Assembly (NCBI RefSeq): GCF_018139145.2
Contig: NC_059500.1
Coordinates: 55,050,663 to 55,114,662 of the forward strand
Length of the DNA stretch: 64,000 nt
Direction: 5' to 3'
Source: Gymnogyps californianus
Lineage: Eukaryota > Chordata > Aves > Accipitriformes > Cathartidae
Shown here one piece after another: positions 1-12,700 of this stretch. The position numbers were made by a program, and so were the translations under genes. Every line of letters begins with the position of its first letter. Position 1 is the stretch's first letter. The notes under the pieces were generated by a model that was not told the origin of the DNA, made no database searches, and saw nothing but the letters and a program-made list of their open reading frames with translations.

Positions 1-1557
1 AGTGGTTTCCTAGCAATCAAGCTACGTTTACTAACAGTCTTTAAATAGCTGAGCATGCTCTTTCTAAAAAAAGTGTTAAAAGCTAAGTTCAAACACTTTT
101 TTCCCCAGATTATATATGAAGAATAACAGGTTTGTTATTGAGATGGAGTGAGCTTGTACCAGGAACTAGTGAAAAAGAGCTGAAACTTTGAACTGCCTGG
201 GAACATCTGTTATGATAATGAAACTTATGCTTAGCAATAGGGTTTCTGGATTGAATCCTTGTATTATAGAGCCACTGGACTGGATACACCATCAATACAC
301 TGTCTTAGTAAAATCTCCTTTACATCTGTGGCACTTGCGCTGTTGAACAGTGAGCCAAAGACTTTTTTGCATAAAGGTCAGCAGTCTCATGACAGAATGA
401 AGCAAATCGGTTGTGCCATGTGGAGAGACTCCCTGTAACGTGCCATGCTTCTTGCTAATGCCTATTAGAGAGACAAAAGATATTCTAGAACTTCCTTATA
501 TTTTAACCTTATAGAGAAACAGACTTCACACTGAAAAGTGAAATCAGGCTGAAAGACTCTGGCATATAAATCTCACGAGTGCTTGGAGATATAGTCCCCT
601 GTTTGTCAGTGTCGATGTCTGTCTATACACATTTTGCTGGGACCAGACAACATTGCGCAAAGATGCAGGACAGACCAATGTCAGGTATCACACAATAGTG
701 CCTAGAGAAAAGCCATGTGCCAGCATGCCTGATTTCAGGTTGTGTTAAAGCAGGACTTGTGACAGAAGTTAGGAATCTGCGTGAGGTGGCTTCGGTACAG
801 AAGTTCTCCTTTTGGATGCTCTTGTCTGACAAGCAATCACACAGAGTCGTGCATTTGGTGTAGGTCTTCTGCGTTTTTCAGTGATTTCAATGACACAACT
901 ACCTGACACTGCTAGTACTCTGAAAGAGAGCATGGTGTTTGAATTAGTGAATTGAACTTTTGGCAGATGTACAAGCCAGATTTTAAAACAGCTCTATATT
1001 TGGAAACTGCATAAGCCACTGCATTGTTTTCAACTCTTGGTTTATGAAATGGTGTGCAGTGCAGTCCTGCTGTGGGGAAAAAGAGCTGCTCAGCACCCAC
1101 CAGTGACTCCCACTGGTCAGGGAGGCTTCCCAGGTGGTATCTAAACCTGTCCACAACAGTCAGAGTGGAAGTCCTGCCATCAGCTTCAGTGGAAGCAGAG
1201 ACTAGCTCCTTATAACAGCATGACTTCAGAAGGCCTTTCTTTTTGTTCTCTGGGACATGGTGTGCTGGAAGGGCTCTTGGTCATGCTGGTTGGTGGATCC
1301 CAACTGGCACTTGGTGTGAACAGATGGTGATGAATGGTTGTTCCCCTTCCTTTGATTAAACTCCTTGAAGTCCATGAATGAAAGATGGGATTTGGTGTTA
1401 AATTGTCCTGGACTAAAAGCCTACAATCAAATGCTCATTTTACAGTCAGTTAAGGTACTTTGGTTTCTCCACTAAGCACAGGAGAATTTCTGCCTATGCA
1501 TCAACTCTGACATTTGGAGTAGTGATTTTATATTCTCCTTTATCTGAGACTTACCAG
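1..1557. other. Unassigned AT-rich sequence
   Basis: I see no gene or recognisable repeat here. Open frames are short (at most about 80 codons) and have no convincing coding features. The stretch ends at the exon-like structure that begins near 1558. Confidence 0.5.
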
Positions 1558-1794
1558 TCTGACCAAGATGTTACAGAAAATGGCACAACTTTCTGTTGAC
1601 ATAGGGCAGCAGCAACCTGCTAGCACTCCCGGTGAGTCCTGCTTGGAGGACCAATTTTTGATTTTACAACCATACTATTTATTTTAATAGGAAGATCTGT
1701 TGCTACTAGAGAAGAAGATATTTCCCAGGACATTGACGATTTAAAATATCGGCTTCACATGCTTTCTTCCTATTTGCTTGGAGTCCTTAAATAA
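1558..1794 (+). other. Candidate two-exon 3' coding end (unrecognised)
   Basis: Two short open segments join in frame across a possible 59-bp intron. Segment one runs about 1558-1631 after a possible acceptor (TTACCAG). It encodes a stretch starting LTKMLQKMAQLSVDIGQQQ and ends at a good donor (G then GTGAGT at 1632). Segment two starts at 1691 after TTTTAATAG and reads RSVATREEDISQDIDDLKY and on to a TAA at 1792-1794. The split codon G+GA keeps the frame. The peptide is polar and helix-like, unlike typical noncoding translation. Against it: the intron is at or below the usual vertebrate minimum, I do not recognise the protein, and I found no upstream exon. It could be chance or a gene relic. 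Confidence 0.22.
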
Positions 1795-4700
1795 GCTTGG
1801 ATTTTCTGGAGGATTCAGGGCAGGGGGGAGGACTATTGCTTTTCCTTTAAGCTATCTAATGATTGCTAATAGAAACTGTCCGGCTGACTCCCTCCTGAAT
1901 TGCAATAATCATGATTGAGTTTGCTACATCATTTCCGAGTGGCTTGTTCCCTTACAACTCTATCTTGTACATGAGACCAAACAATGTAGAAAAACAAGTT
2001 CATCTGAAGACAAGTTCAAAGACGATGAGGTCATAAGCTTTTCCCTCTTTCATGTTAAACATCTGCTTGAAATATCAGTGTTTTTTACTTTTCTATGATA
2101 CTTATATCAGTTAACTTTAGTTTCCATACCCCAAAGAGGCACCGAAGCTTACTGTTACACTTGCAACTAACCCAGCTGACTTGTTACTGAGATCTGCTGT
2201 GCCAGAGGGAGGGAGAGGCGGTTGTAACTTACAGTGCCATGGGAAGAGGAGGGCACTTACGGAAGCTGGCATGTACTCCTGACGTACTTTGAAGCACAAT
2301 TTCTGAATCCGAGACAAACAGAAAAGTGAAAGGCATATGAAAGGGGCAAGGTACAGCCATGGCCTGGCAGAAGAACTTCCTCTTGTTAGTGTGGACATAA
2401 CGTGTGTGCCTTGCAGGTACTACTATTCTGGCCTTGTCTTACAGGACTTTATGTCAGGTGCAGTTTAGACCAAATTAAACACAAATTTTTGTAGGATCAT
2501 CCTCCCTTTCCTGCCATTCACTAGAGTGACAGAGTAAAATGAGGTCAGACAACTTCTAATCCTGGAGAACAGATATTCCTCCAAACATTTTAAGCTGTCA
2601 AGAACTGGTCTGTCAGATCTTTGAACTGGAAATGCTTCTGTAGTGCTCAACTGCTCAGCCCCAAGGTGTCTGTGAAGGATAAAGCTGCCACTCCACTCCT
2701 ATCCCAATGTTTTGCCTAATGGCAAGTAAGCCATCATATTAAAGCTACATGAATTCAAGAAGTCCATGAAGTTCCACAGGAAAAATTGCTGCATTACAGC
2801 TGTGCTTTCATACACATTAGATTTGAGATGTAATGAAAGAGTTTTGAGAGCATATTGCCATATTCAGCCAAGTGGAAAATTCATCTTTTAAACACATCTG
2901 ACTGTTTGGAATATAACAGGCTAGTGAAATAATTTCACTGGTTGCAAATATGCATTTTTGTAGCATCGTAGCCTCAAGGCTGATGCTTTAGATTATGATG
3001 TCAGATGTTGTTTCCACACCAGTCAGGAAGAAACTTAATTGAAAATATATTTTATACACATTATGGGTTGTTCAACATGGGACGTCTCACAGATCAACCC
3101 ACGTAAAATTAATGTTTACAGGAAAAAAAGAGTTTAAGGTTTTGCCAGTGTTGATCTAACTTTGCCTTTTGACTTTCCTAGGAGCCTAGTAGTAATTTCA
3201 CATCAGTTTTCCCTTGTTCTAGCTTTGTCTTTTGTATTTTAAGAGATGCAAGTGAATTCTGTGTATTGTTTAGTGAAATATTAATAAACCAAGACAATCA
3301 TTCTAGTTTGATGCACAGAACCAAAGCGATTCACTGTGATATAATATAGTATTTTAGAGGTTTACTTGCATGCTTAAATGAATACCAGTATTCTTGGAGG
3401 GTGGGGCAGACTGGGTGCTTTGCTTCCCCCCTGCGTCACAGTGTTGGTACTGGTGGTCAGAGTTGGAGTAATAGCTCTCAGCATAGCAGCTGTTCCTCAT
3501 CATACAGCACCCCCCATCACAATTAAGGAGAAAAAGTCCAGAAAAATAAATCTTCATTTTGTCAGGTTGAATTATGCCTTGGATAATTAGGGAGGTGACA
3601 GCAATTCTTCAGCATCTAATGGAAAAATATTACTCACTGCAATCCAGAAGGGTGAAGGCCATTTCTATTTCATGTCTTCAAACTAGATGGCCATATGCTG
3701 CAATACAATCAATGCTCTGTGCATGTGGCAATCCATGTAAGTATTTTGTGCTCCTAAAATATGAGGGTGGAGGATTCCTCAGTGAATTTCTTCGTGCATA
3801 AAACAACATTTTCCTGGTATTAGCAGCAGCTCAGCAGAGAGCACAATACTGAATAATTTGTATTTCTAAACCAGAGACCTTGTTCCCTACAGCTTTTGTT
3901 ACTCTGTTAGCTGTGTGGCAGGGAACAGTAGTCTCTACGTGTCTTACAGCCTGCCAAGGCACTGCTCTGCTACAAGGCACTGCTCTCCTTCAAACGTTTT
4001 CTTCAACCAGCCAAGCAGTAGGCTTTATCCTCTGACTTGTGTTGTCAGCTTTGTGCTTGACCATAAGATTTACAGGCTTACAACAGAGCTATGCACCAGT
4101 CTTCTGGCATATAACTCTGTCCAACTGGCATGAACAAGACCGAGGGGTTTGCAAGTGCCAGTCTCACTGAAAGCCAAATAACTGGTGCCTTCCTCTCCCC
4201 CCCTTTTTTTTTTAACAATAGAAAAGAAGGACAAAGGAAGCAAATTTCACTTTAGTATAGAACTACTCTGTTATATGACCAGTGTTGGCTCAGTAAAATA
4301 TTTCTCAGAAAACTTCCTTACTAAGATTGAAGGACTATAAAAATTAACATCTAATACTTTGGTTCTTTGGTATAAGAAAAATACAGCAATAATTAGCATC
4401 TTTGAGCAAGGTGTCAATACAGATTGAAACCCAGTAGTATCTCCTCTGCCAGTAACAACAAGGGCACTAGTAAATGAGTAGTTAAGGACCACAAAACTTC
4501 CTCCAAGCTCAAAAGGCAATCACTCCATGTTATCACTGATTAATTTTGTGGAGGATTCATAGTTGTTGTTGCATGTCTCTTTTAATGCAGATGGATTTCT
4601 ATCTGATCCTGCAGACAGAATTATGTGCTGCTGCAGGGCTGCATTGACTCAGCAGGTGCAAGAAATTGCAGGCACTGAAGTCCCAAGGACTTTGTCCCTT

Positions 4701-7700
4701 AAAACTAAGAAGTATACATCAGCAAAAGCACAGGGCACTGTTGCCTAAATCTCTTTGGATGCATAGGGAACGTCTGCTGTTTCGTGTAGTAAGGGACACT
4801 GTATAGAAAGTCAATCTGAAAATCAGAGAACTATCAGTACTTTGAAGAACTAGGCTTGTAGTGAAGATTTTCTGTGAATGTTTCTTCCCTTATTTCAAGG
4901 AGGGCAGTGGGGAGGGAGAGGGAGGAGCAGGAAATCTGAAAAGAATGCACTGCACATTTTTTTGTCTTGATATTTTAGAAAACATACTTTTTCAGATGTT
5001 AATACAGATTTCATTGCTTGTAAATTGCTCCTTCATATTGTTTATAATTTTTGTGATATGGTTTATAAATAACTGATGAAGTAGTTCAAGGAAAACCACA
5101 AAAATTACTTAAAAGGATGCTGTCAAAATATATGTTACCTTTTTTTTCCTAGCCTTGAACATTTAATGACTTTATTTTCCCTGTTTCTTACTTGAAAAAT
5201 AGCTCCACCATGCAGCTAAAGTGTTGATCTTTTTTAAAAACAGAGCACACTAAAATCTCACTTGTCTTAGTATGTATGTATTTCTGAGGATTTATGAAAT
5301 AGCATGCAAAAAGTATTCTTGTATGTTTGTTAGATACTATAAAACAAAGCCTACTGTGCTTTGTGAACTATTCAAATCAGTTTGGAAGATGGTCCATATA
5401 TGGTTTGAATGAGACTTCCAGACTCTGAAAGTACGCCAGTGCTAAACACAGGTCTGGAAAATGGGAAGACATGGAGTCTATTTTTGTAGAACTCCAGAAG
5501 GACACCAATTTCTTTTTCTCCATACCATTTTTGATTTGGTGAGTTCAAAGTTCAAAACTGCCCATGTCTTTTCCTAGAGGGAGAGGAGGGATCAATGCTG
5601 AGTGGTGATCAGGTACATCTGATACCATGTTTACCTAAGTGAAAAGTGTACGCCATTCACAATTTTGGAGCTCAAGTAATGAAATTACAGGGGACCATTT
5701 TCTTGCTTCCAGCCATAAGTGTCTTTCAGCCAGCATTCAGTTCAAAACTTCACTTGGCTTTTCCTCAGTCCACATGAAGATCTCCCTTTTGCCTTCTCCC
5801 TGATCTTTCCATTGCTTTGGATGTACGATCCAAAGATCCGCAGTCCAGCCAGTGCCCTTGTTTATGTATTTATTTGCCATTGCTCTTTAGTCTCCAAGGA
5901 AACCCTTTAGACCACATGATTCAATTTTCTTTCAAGCATTGTCATGTGCCAATAGCTTATATTATAAAGGACCTTGATATTTTTTTTAATAATTATAATT
6001 ATGCTAAAACTACACACAAGCTGCTAAGAGTTTAAGACAGACCACAGCAATAACACTTTCTGCTTTACAAAGTGGTGGCATAAAGAATGTTCACTGGGTG
6101 ATGAGACAGGGTGCTCCAGTGAAAGGACATGATCTAGTATTTACAATTGAGTTCTCCTGGATCTGCCTGTTTCCTTGCTCTTGCTGCGTAACACAACATA
6201 GCATTTACTTTGGTCCTGGAATAAACATAACTTCCTCAAACAGCATTTGATGTGCTGTGAGGTGAGTAGAAAGTGGCAGTTTTGTTACAGCCATTAGAGT
6301 GAATGGATCTTCCCACCATAGAAAGCAAAGCTGAAGTAGTAAGATAAAAGGAAATTTGTGCTATGGAGGCACTGAATCCTTATTCATTCAGAGATATTAA
6401 GATAACGGTAATGGCTTTCTAGTCAAAAGTCTAGCAGTTTTCAGAGATTCATAGCTATACATCTTTTCTCAAAGGTATTTTGACAAACTGTTGTATACAA
6501 TAAGCATTGTACAATATAGCAATTAGGAAAAGTAGAAATAAAGTAAAATTTATAGAGGAGAAAAGTGTAATTACAAAGTTCCCTGGAAACCTTTGGAAAG
6601 AGAGGGGTACACAAGTTCTTAGTTTAGGTCTATAGATGAGTTTATTTGCCATCATGATTGTCGATGTTGGCAAGACAGCAAATCCTTAACGATGGTTGAG
6701 GACAACTCAAGCAGTAATCATAAATTTCCCATTTAGATCTCTTTCAAAAAAAAATCCTTGCATTATCAGTTTATCAGCAGCTTTAGGGAATATACTTTAG
6801 TGATCTAGTTTTGAGATGTGCTCAACCTGGCTGGTGACTGGAAGGCAGTTGGAAGTTTTAAGATTTCTCATACCGATGGAAATCAAACAGCTTTCTTAAA
6901 TGATGTGCCAGTCTCTACAGCAACATTTTAGGGAGAAAGTGACGAGTCTAGAGCAAGAAGTATGTTAGGATCTTCACTGTCATACTTTATCCTCCTAGAA
7001 TAACACAAATCTCTGGAACAGCGTACAGCTTTGGGTGCTTCAGTGCAGACTGAGTTGCATTGAAACAATTCAGGCTGTGATCCAAAACCCATTGGGGTCA
7101 ATGGAGATATTCCCATTCATTTTCAATAGCTTTTGAATCAGAGCCTTAAAGCTGGTGTTTTGCTGTCAGAATTTGCTTAGGCAGATCATGAAACATAAGT
7201 ATGCATTTCTCAGAAGAGCTGGAGAACACTGAAACTGGTCTATTCCCTGCAGCTACATTGAGGATTATGCCTGATTGGCAAAGCTTTCTAGAATGTTTAA
7301 TCTTCAAATTAATTTGGTGGTCCTGCTCAGCACAGGGTGAACACAGCAGCAAAATGTTCTGCAATATTTATTCACATTTTTAAATGGATGGTGTCAACAG
7401 TATTTTCTTTCTCTTTGTTTACCTTTTTGATAAATCATTCTAGTGAACAAGTTTGCTAGCTGGAAGGGATTGCTGATACAGCAAACCTGAAATTGGTTGC
7501 ACTCTTCAGTCTATTAGCGCTGAAGTCCACGCATGCTATAGTTAAAGGTGCAGCTGCAGTTTGCGTGGTTGTGTACAGGCTGGTTTTGTACTGTCAGCTG
7601 TGCTGAGCGGTCTGTTTATCCAGCAGACCACAGCATGCAGTGTAGCCATTGCAGACCGAGCTGTGTCCGTATCCTATCAAACATAAGGCTGGCATAGCTT

Positions 7701-9669
7701 TGTCTAGTGGAGTGACTGCCTGGTATAGCTCCCACTATTGGCAGTGTATAGAAAAATGCGTCACTTTTAACATCTACAAGTTGCAGGGAATTTATGTCTG
7801 ATTGATAGAGAAAATGCACATCAGCAGGTTTTAAATGGAGTGCCGAGTGGCAGTAGGGAAAGTATGAAGGTAGACTAGGTGCCTAATTTGTTAATACTCA
7901 CTTTACTGAGTCCTTAAAATAATTCAGATGACACAACAGTTGGTATCCAAGTTTCTTTAAAAGTCAAGACCCCGCTACATCCATCTCTTTCTTAAGAGAT
8001 TTACTTTCTCTAAACAATAAAGCCATGCAATGATAATCCAGAGGATCACACTAGTTGTCTATTGTGAGAGGAAACAAAGGATGAGTCTGTGATTCATGAT
8101 CTGGATTAAGGATTTAGAGGTCTGGGCTCTTTCTTTTTCATTGCTTTTTTGACTGACTTCCAAGAAATTGCTCAATCTCCTGCTGCAGTTGTCTACTGTG
8201 AAACAGTAAGAATATCCTGTTTTAGGGAGGAATTCAAAGATTAATTTGTTACTATGTGCCATGAAATCAGTTGTGTTAGAAACCAGCAGATCAAAATCAT
8301 GACATTGAAAATGTTGCTAGAATGGGTTTTATTTGTACTGCAGTGCCATAGTCCATTTTCCAATTGTTAAGACAACACAGAAGAAACACTTGCTGTACCC
8401 AGGTTTATAGACATTTCTGGAAGTCCAGGGAAAGAGCTATCACTCCCAGTGGATAGTTAACAGGTGGCCACAGCCTCTGTGGGAACTTCTGATTGTTGAT
8501 ACTTGCAGTCTGCAATCGTTTATGGTCAGAAAGAAGCTGTTCTGGAAGGTCAGTCCTCCTAGCACACCACCCAGAGAAACAGGAAAATAAAGTGGATTTA
8601 TTGTACCACATACATACTTTCAGCTTTAAAACATCATCCACTGTGAAGGATGTGATTCTGCATGATCCCTATGGGTAGCATGACAAGACAGCAGACAGGG
8701 TACAGCTGAAAGTATTAACTCTGTCCTCAAGTACATATCCAGGATGGCTCATCTACACAACTGCAAAATGTATGCAAGTGTTAGCTATACATAAATATTC
8801 AGTACATAGAAGTTTGTAAAATTTTCAGTAGTCTTCAAGACAAGGCACTGTACTTACAAAAACTGTAAATCAGACAAGCTTGATAAAAGCACGGGTTAGT
8901 GCTACTGCTTCTGCAAGCAGTAGCAGGATGTCCCCAGCAGGATGTTATTCCTGGCATACATGCTGACCTGGCTCCCTCTTCATGATACTGCTGGGCAGAT
9001 GTGTGCCTGATGCAATTTTAGCTGCATTCTTTAATGCCACCTTTCCATTTAAAGCACAAAGTGAAGTAGGATACTGTGACTGAAACTGCAGATGGCGACT
9101 TGCAGATTTTTTAATGAATGTTTACCATTCTTCTATTGGGAGTGAGAGGCAAAGGGAGAGATCACTTACCCTGAAGCCAAGCAAACCCCTAGGCCTGAAA
9201 TCAGGTATTACATATTAGGTATGTAGCAATTTTTATTATCAAATGTGGGCAGAAAAGGTACTAAAAACATTCAAACATACTATTGGAGTCCTGGAACTCT
9301 TTTGTTTTTCTCTTTCTTTTTTACAGCTTCCTGTTAGCTGTTGCAGGTTCTTCTGAACGTATCACTGGAGAATGGAGGAAAAAGTGGGAAATTTTAACCA
9401 TAGGAAGGAATTGTACACAGTTTCCTTTCTTTTCTTGGAAATCAAACACTGAGATGCTTCCCTCATTTTAAATGGTCTAGCATAGCTGAATACATTTATG
9501 TTCTGCTGATGCATTATATCTGCATTAGGTGTTGTATCTTCATATAATAATACATTATGCATTATACATTCATATAAACCTTTTTCAGGCCTGTTAAAGA
9601 AACTCCCCCAAAACACTGTTAATACCAGAAGTGACAAGGTACCACTGGTTGTCCAGATGAAATACTTAC
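1795..9669. other. Unassigned unique sequence
   Basis: This is AT-rich sequence without a recognisable gene or young repeat. A reverse-strand segment at 2261-2363 is flanked by a good acceptor (TTCTTCTGCCAG) and donor (GTAAGT) and is open in two frames, but nothing else supports it. An imperfect hairpin lies at 7601-7633. An AATAAA lies near 3282, about 1.5 kb downstream of the stop at 1794. All other open frames are short. Confidence 0.5.
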
Positions 9670-9731
9670 AAGATACGTTCTGACTTGCATCTTTAGGGCT
9701 TTCCATCTGCTTTATTTCTTGTTGTAAAATT
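9670..9731 (-). other. Candidate small internal exon (unrecognised)
   Basis: On the reverse strand a 62-bp open segment sits between a strong acceptor (pyrimidine-rich CTTTTTAAG ending at 9732) and a consensus donor GTAAGTATT starting at 9669. In the open frame it reads ILQQEIKQMESPKDASQNVS, which is polar and compatible with a coiled coil. The frame stays open on both sides, giving a 133-codon open frame at 9362-9763 whose part beyond the donor encodes a hydrophobic run (LSLLVLTVFWG). I do not recognise the peptide and see no partner exons nearby, so it may be a chance combination of splice-like signals. Confidence 0.18.
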
Positions 9732-12700
9732 CTTAAAAAGAAAACTTGAAAGGCTAGAGACAAATATTCTAATCTTTATGCTTTGAATAAAAAAATCTGT
9801 TGTCTGTGTAATTCCCAAACATTCAGAATGCTCTCTGGTTTCTGTTCTGTGAGCTATTTACAACTTTGTACATACACAGTTCATGATGCTGAAATTATTC
9901 CTCCCTGAACAAAATTTTGTTCGGGGTGGGATGGCCTGATAGTTCATTAAAAGGACAATTGCATCTTGCTCTGAAACTGTGAAGTCCTAGAAAGCGCCCC
10001 GTGCCAGAGGAGGTCAGCATGTTCCTGGGAGCTGCTGATGGCAAATAATGTCTCCTGCAATAAGGCTCACATCTGAATGCTGTGGTTAGTGTTTCATAAA
10101 GGGGCCAGGGGAGCGGGTAGGGAAATGCCACATCTGTGACCTCTGCAAAAATTTTTTTTCTAATCATTTCTGTCAGGCCTCACTGATATCGAGCCCTGGT
10201 GTCCGCACCCTTCCCACGTGTCACAGGCTGAAAGCCAGGCTCCCACTGCAGCTGGACCCCCTCCCTCCGCTCAGCACCTCCCCACAGCCCCAGCTGTAAG
10301 GGGTGCCTTGGTCACCACCACCCCCCCGGCTGGGGCTCCGTTCTGCAGAAATCTGGGGCAGTTTTGCCATTTGCTTCAGCTTGGCTTTTGTCATATGTCC
10401 TTAGTCGCTTCGGATTTGCCACCGACATCCAGTTCCCCATAGCTTTGTTTTTCTCTGTGTTCAGCTTCCCACTGGTGGCTGCGGTGCCGTGTCCCACCCG
10501 GTCGCCCCTGGATGTCACCTGCTTCTGGGGAAGTTCGGGCAGCCCCACAACACCCTCACACTGGTAGCACTGGTGCAACCACACCACTGTGGAGCAGGGC
10601 AGACCACTCCTGCTTTTCTGAAGAGTTAATGAGGCCCTCTGTACTTGGTTACAAACCCACACATCTTCCCAGCTCAGGTGAGCCAGTGGCTCTGTGGAAG
10701 CTTTTCCAGGACACTGAGCTTAACCCTGCTCCCAGCGAAGCCAGCAGCGAAACTAATCATGACTTTGGTACCTGCAGAGCTGGATCTGCTGTAAAGGAGG
10801 ATGCAGGAGGCAAAGCAGGTTCAAAGTGCACAGCAAACTCCCATAAAGAAGCATCCTTCTTTCATAAACTTGGGAGAGGGTATCACTCTTACATGAATGG
10901 AAGGATATGGGTCATAAACTTGTGGGAAGCAACCAGTTCTCGTATGGTAGAAATACTTTGAAAATATATGATTTCATTAAGAAGATTAAATTTATCCCAA
11001 GTTTCCAGGAGAAGCAGTATTTCATTTTGGCCTTGCTCCACCCTGTGTGGCCCTAAGGGTGTAACGATGTTAATATATGCTGATTAAAAGCTGTCTCCAA
11101 GAAGAGACAAGCAGTAATAAGCCTTCTCACACTCCTTTTCTCACCCAGTCTGTCTTGGAGTGCTGTGACTAGCACTGAGCAAAACCAGATGAAATTTAAC
11201 ACATCTGCCACTCTCCCCATCCCTAGCCCAGCAGAAACAGAAAGAGCTCAGTTATTTAAATACACACAGTGCTTTACCATTATACAAACACAAACATCTC
11301 CCTGTCTTTGTTTCTGAGCAAAGACGGCTGGACTCATCAGGTAATTCAGCAGCTGATGTTTTAGTGTGCATTGCATGGCTCTGTGGGGTCACAGTGAGAG
11401 AGGGAGAGAAAACTCCTTGCTTCCATCACTTTTTTGGCATGTTAAACCAACCTTGTCTGGGATTAATTTGAGTCCTGGCTCTGGCTGTCTCATGTATTAA
11501 CATCCCCAGCAGACCAAGAAATGCTTTAATTAAAAAAAAAGTTCAGGCTAGTGGTTCTGGCTGCTTTCATTGGAACAACTTTCACCAAATAGTGATGGGG
11601 CTTGGAGTGGGCCTCTGATTTTCCAAGAGACGGCAGTTTGGTGCCGACCACATGCTGGCTGTTGCAGAACCTATTAATTATCCCCGGAGCTGCCTGCAAA
11701 TCAACAGCACTGATTCCTTTGTGTGATCAGAAGTACACTGCACAGAGCAGTGACTACAAGACACCGAGGAGTCAAACATCCTAGTCTTCTAGCTACTGCT
11801 GGTCAGCTGCTGATAAAGTGTATTTTTAAACACTAACCTTTTGCTGTAATTCCTTAACAAGAAAAAGACGTGAAAGTTGTCCTTTTTTTTATTCCTAAAG
11901 ATGTGAGTGTAAGTAGAAAGATTATTATGCCCAAGCAGACTCTTAAACTCTTTGAAGCCACAATATTTTATTTTTTTGAAAGCCACTGAGTAGCATTGAG
12001 TAGCAATGATTATCCAGAAAAGTTTCCTTTCATCAATATCTGACCTTGTAATCCATCCCTCCCACAAGGTTTTGTTGTGCTTTGATTACCTCTGTAGCCT
12101 TGTTTCGTGGGAGAGCAAAGCTGACAGTGCCTTCGACTTTGACAATGACTCAACAGTAACAACTGTTTGTGGAAAAAAAAAAAGTTTTCATGAATTTGGC
12201 TCCACCATTTTTATCCTGAACTAGTTTCTGGGTAGATCTACAGAGGCTTTGAGACTTCCAGAGGAAAAAAAAGAATTTGGGGATTAAGCTTTAAAAAAAT
12301 CAATGATAAACTAAAAGAGGTCTGTCTTCAGGTTATTTCTGCTGTTGAACTACAGTACAGTGAATAAGTGCTGGTGACACACAAACACACTTGTCTAGAA
12401 CAACCTGAAATACTACTGGCCAGAAAGCTTATCATTGGTGCTGATGCAGGGTGGCAGTCAGGACTAAACCAGCTCCTAGCTGCTGGCTGGTACCACAGCA
12501 GCTGTGCATCCTGACTGTGAGAAGGGGAAGGCCCAGGGCTGACAAGATGTAGTTCAAGTGAAGCATACAAGGTCAGTGACATGTAGATAGTGACACCCAG
12601 AAATATAGCTGAGACTGGAAACAGCGATTCCCTCTTTACATCCAGCATGCTAATTGCCAATATGCACTAACTCTAAAGACACGTCTGAAGGAGGACATGA

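Noticed and set aside
10312..10961. Frames of 116-149 codons on both strands
   Set aside because: Explained by local GC richness, with no recognisable domain.
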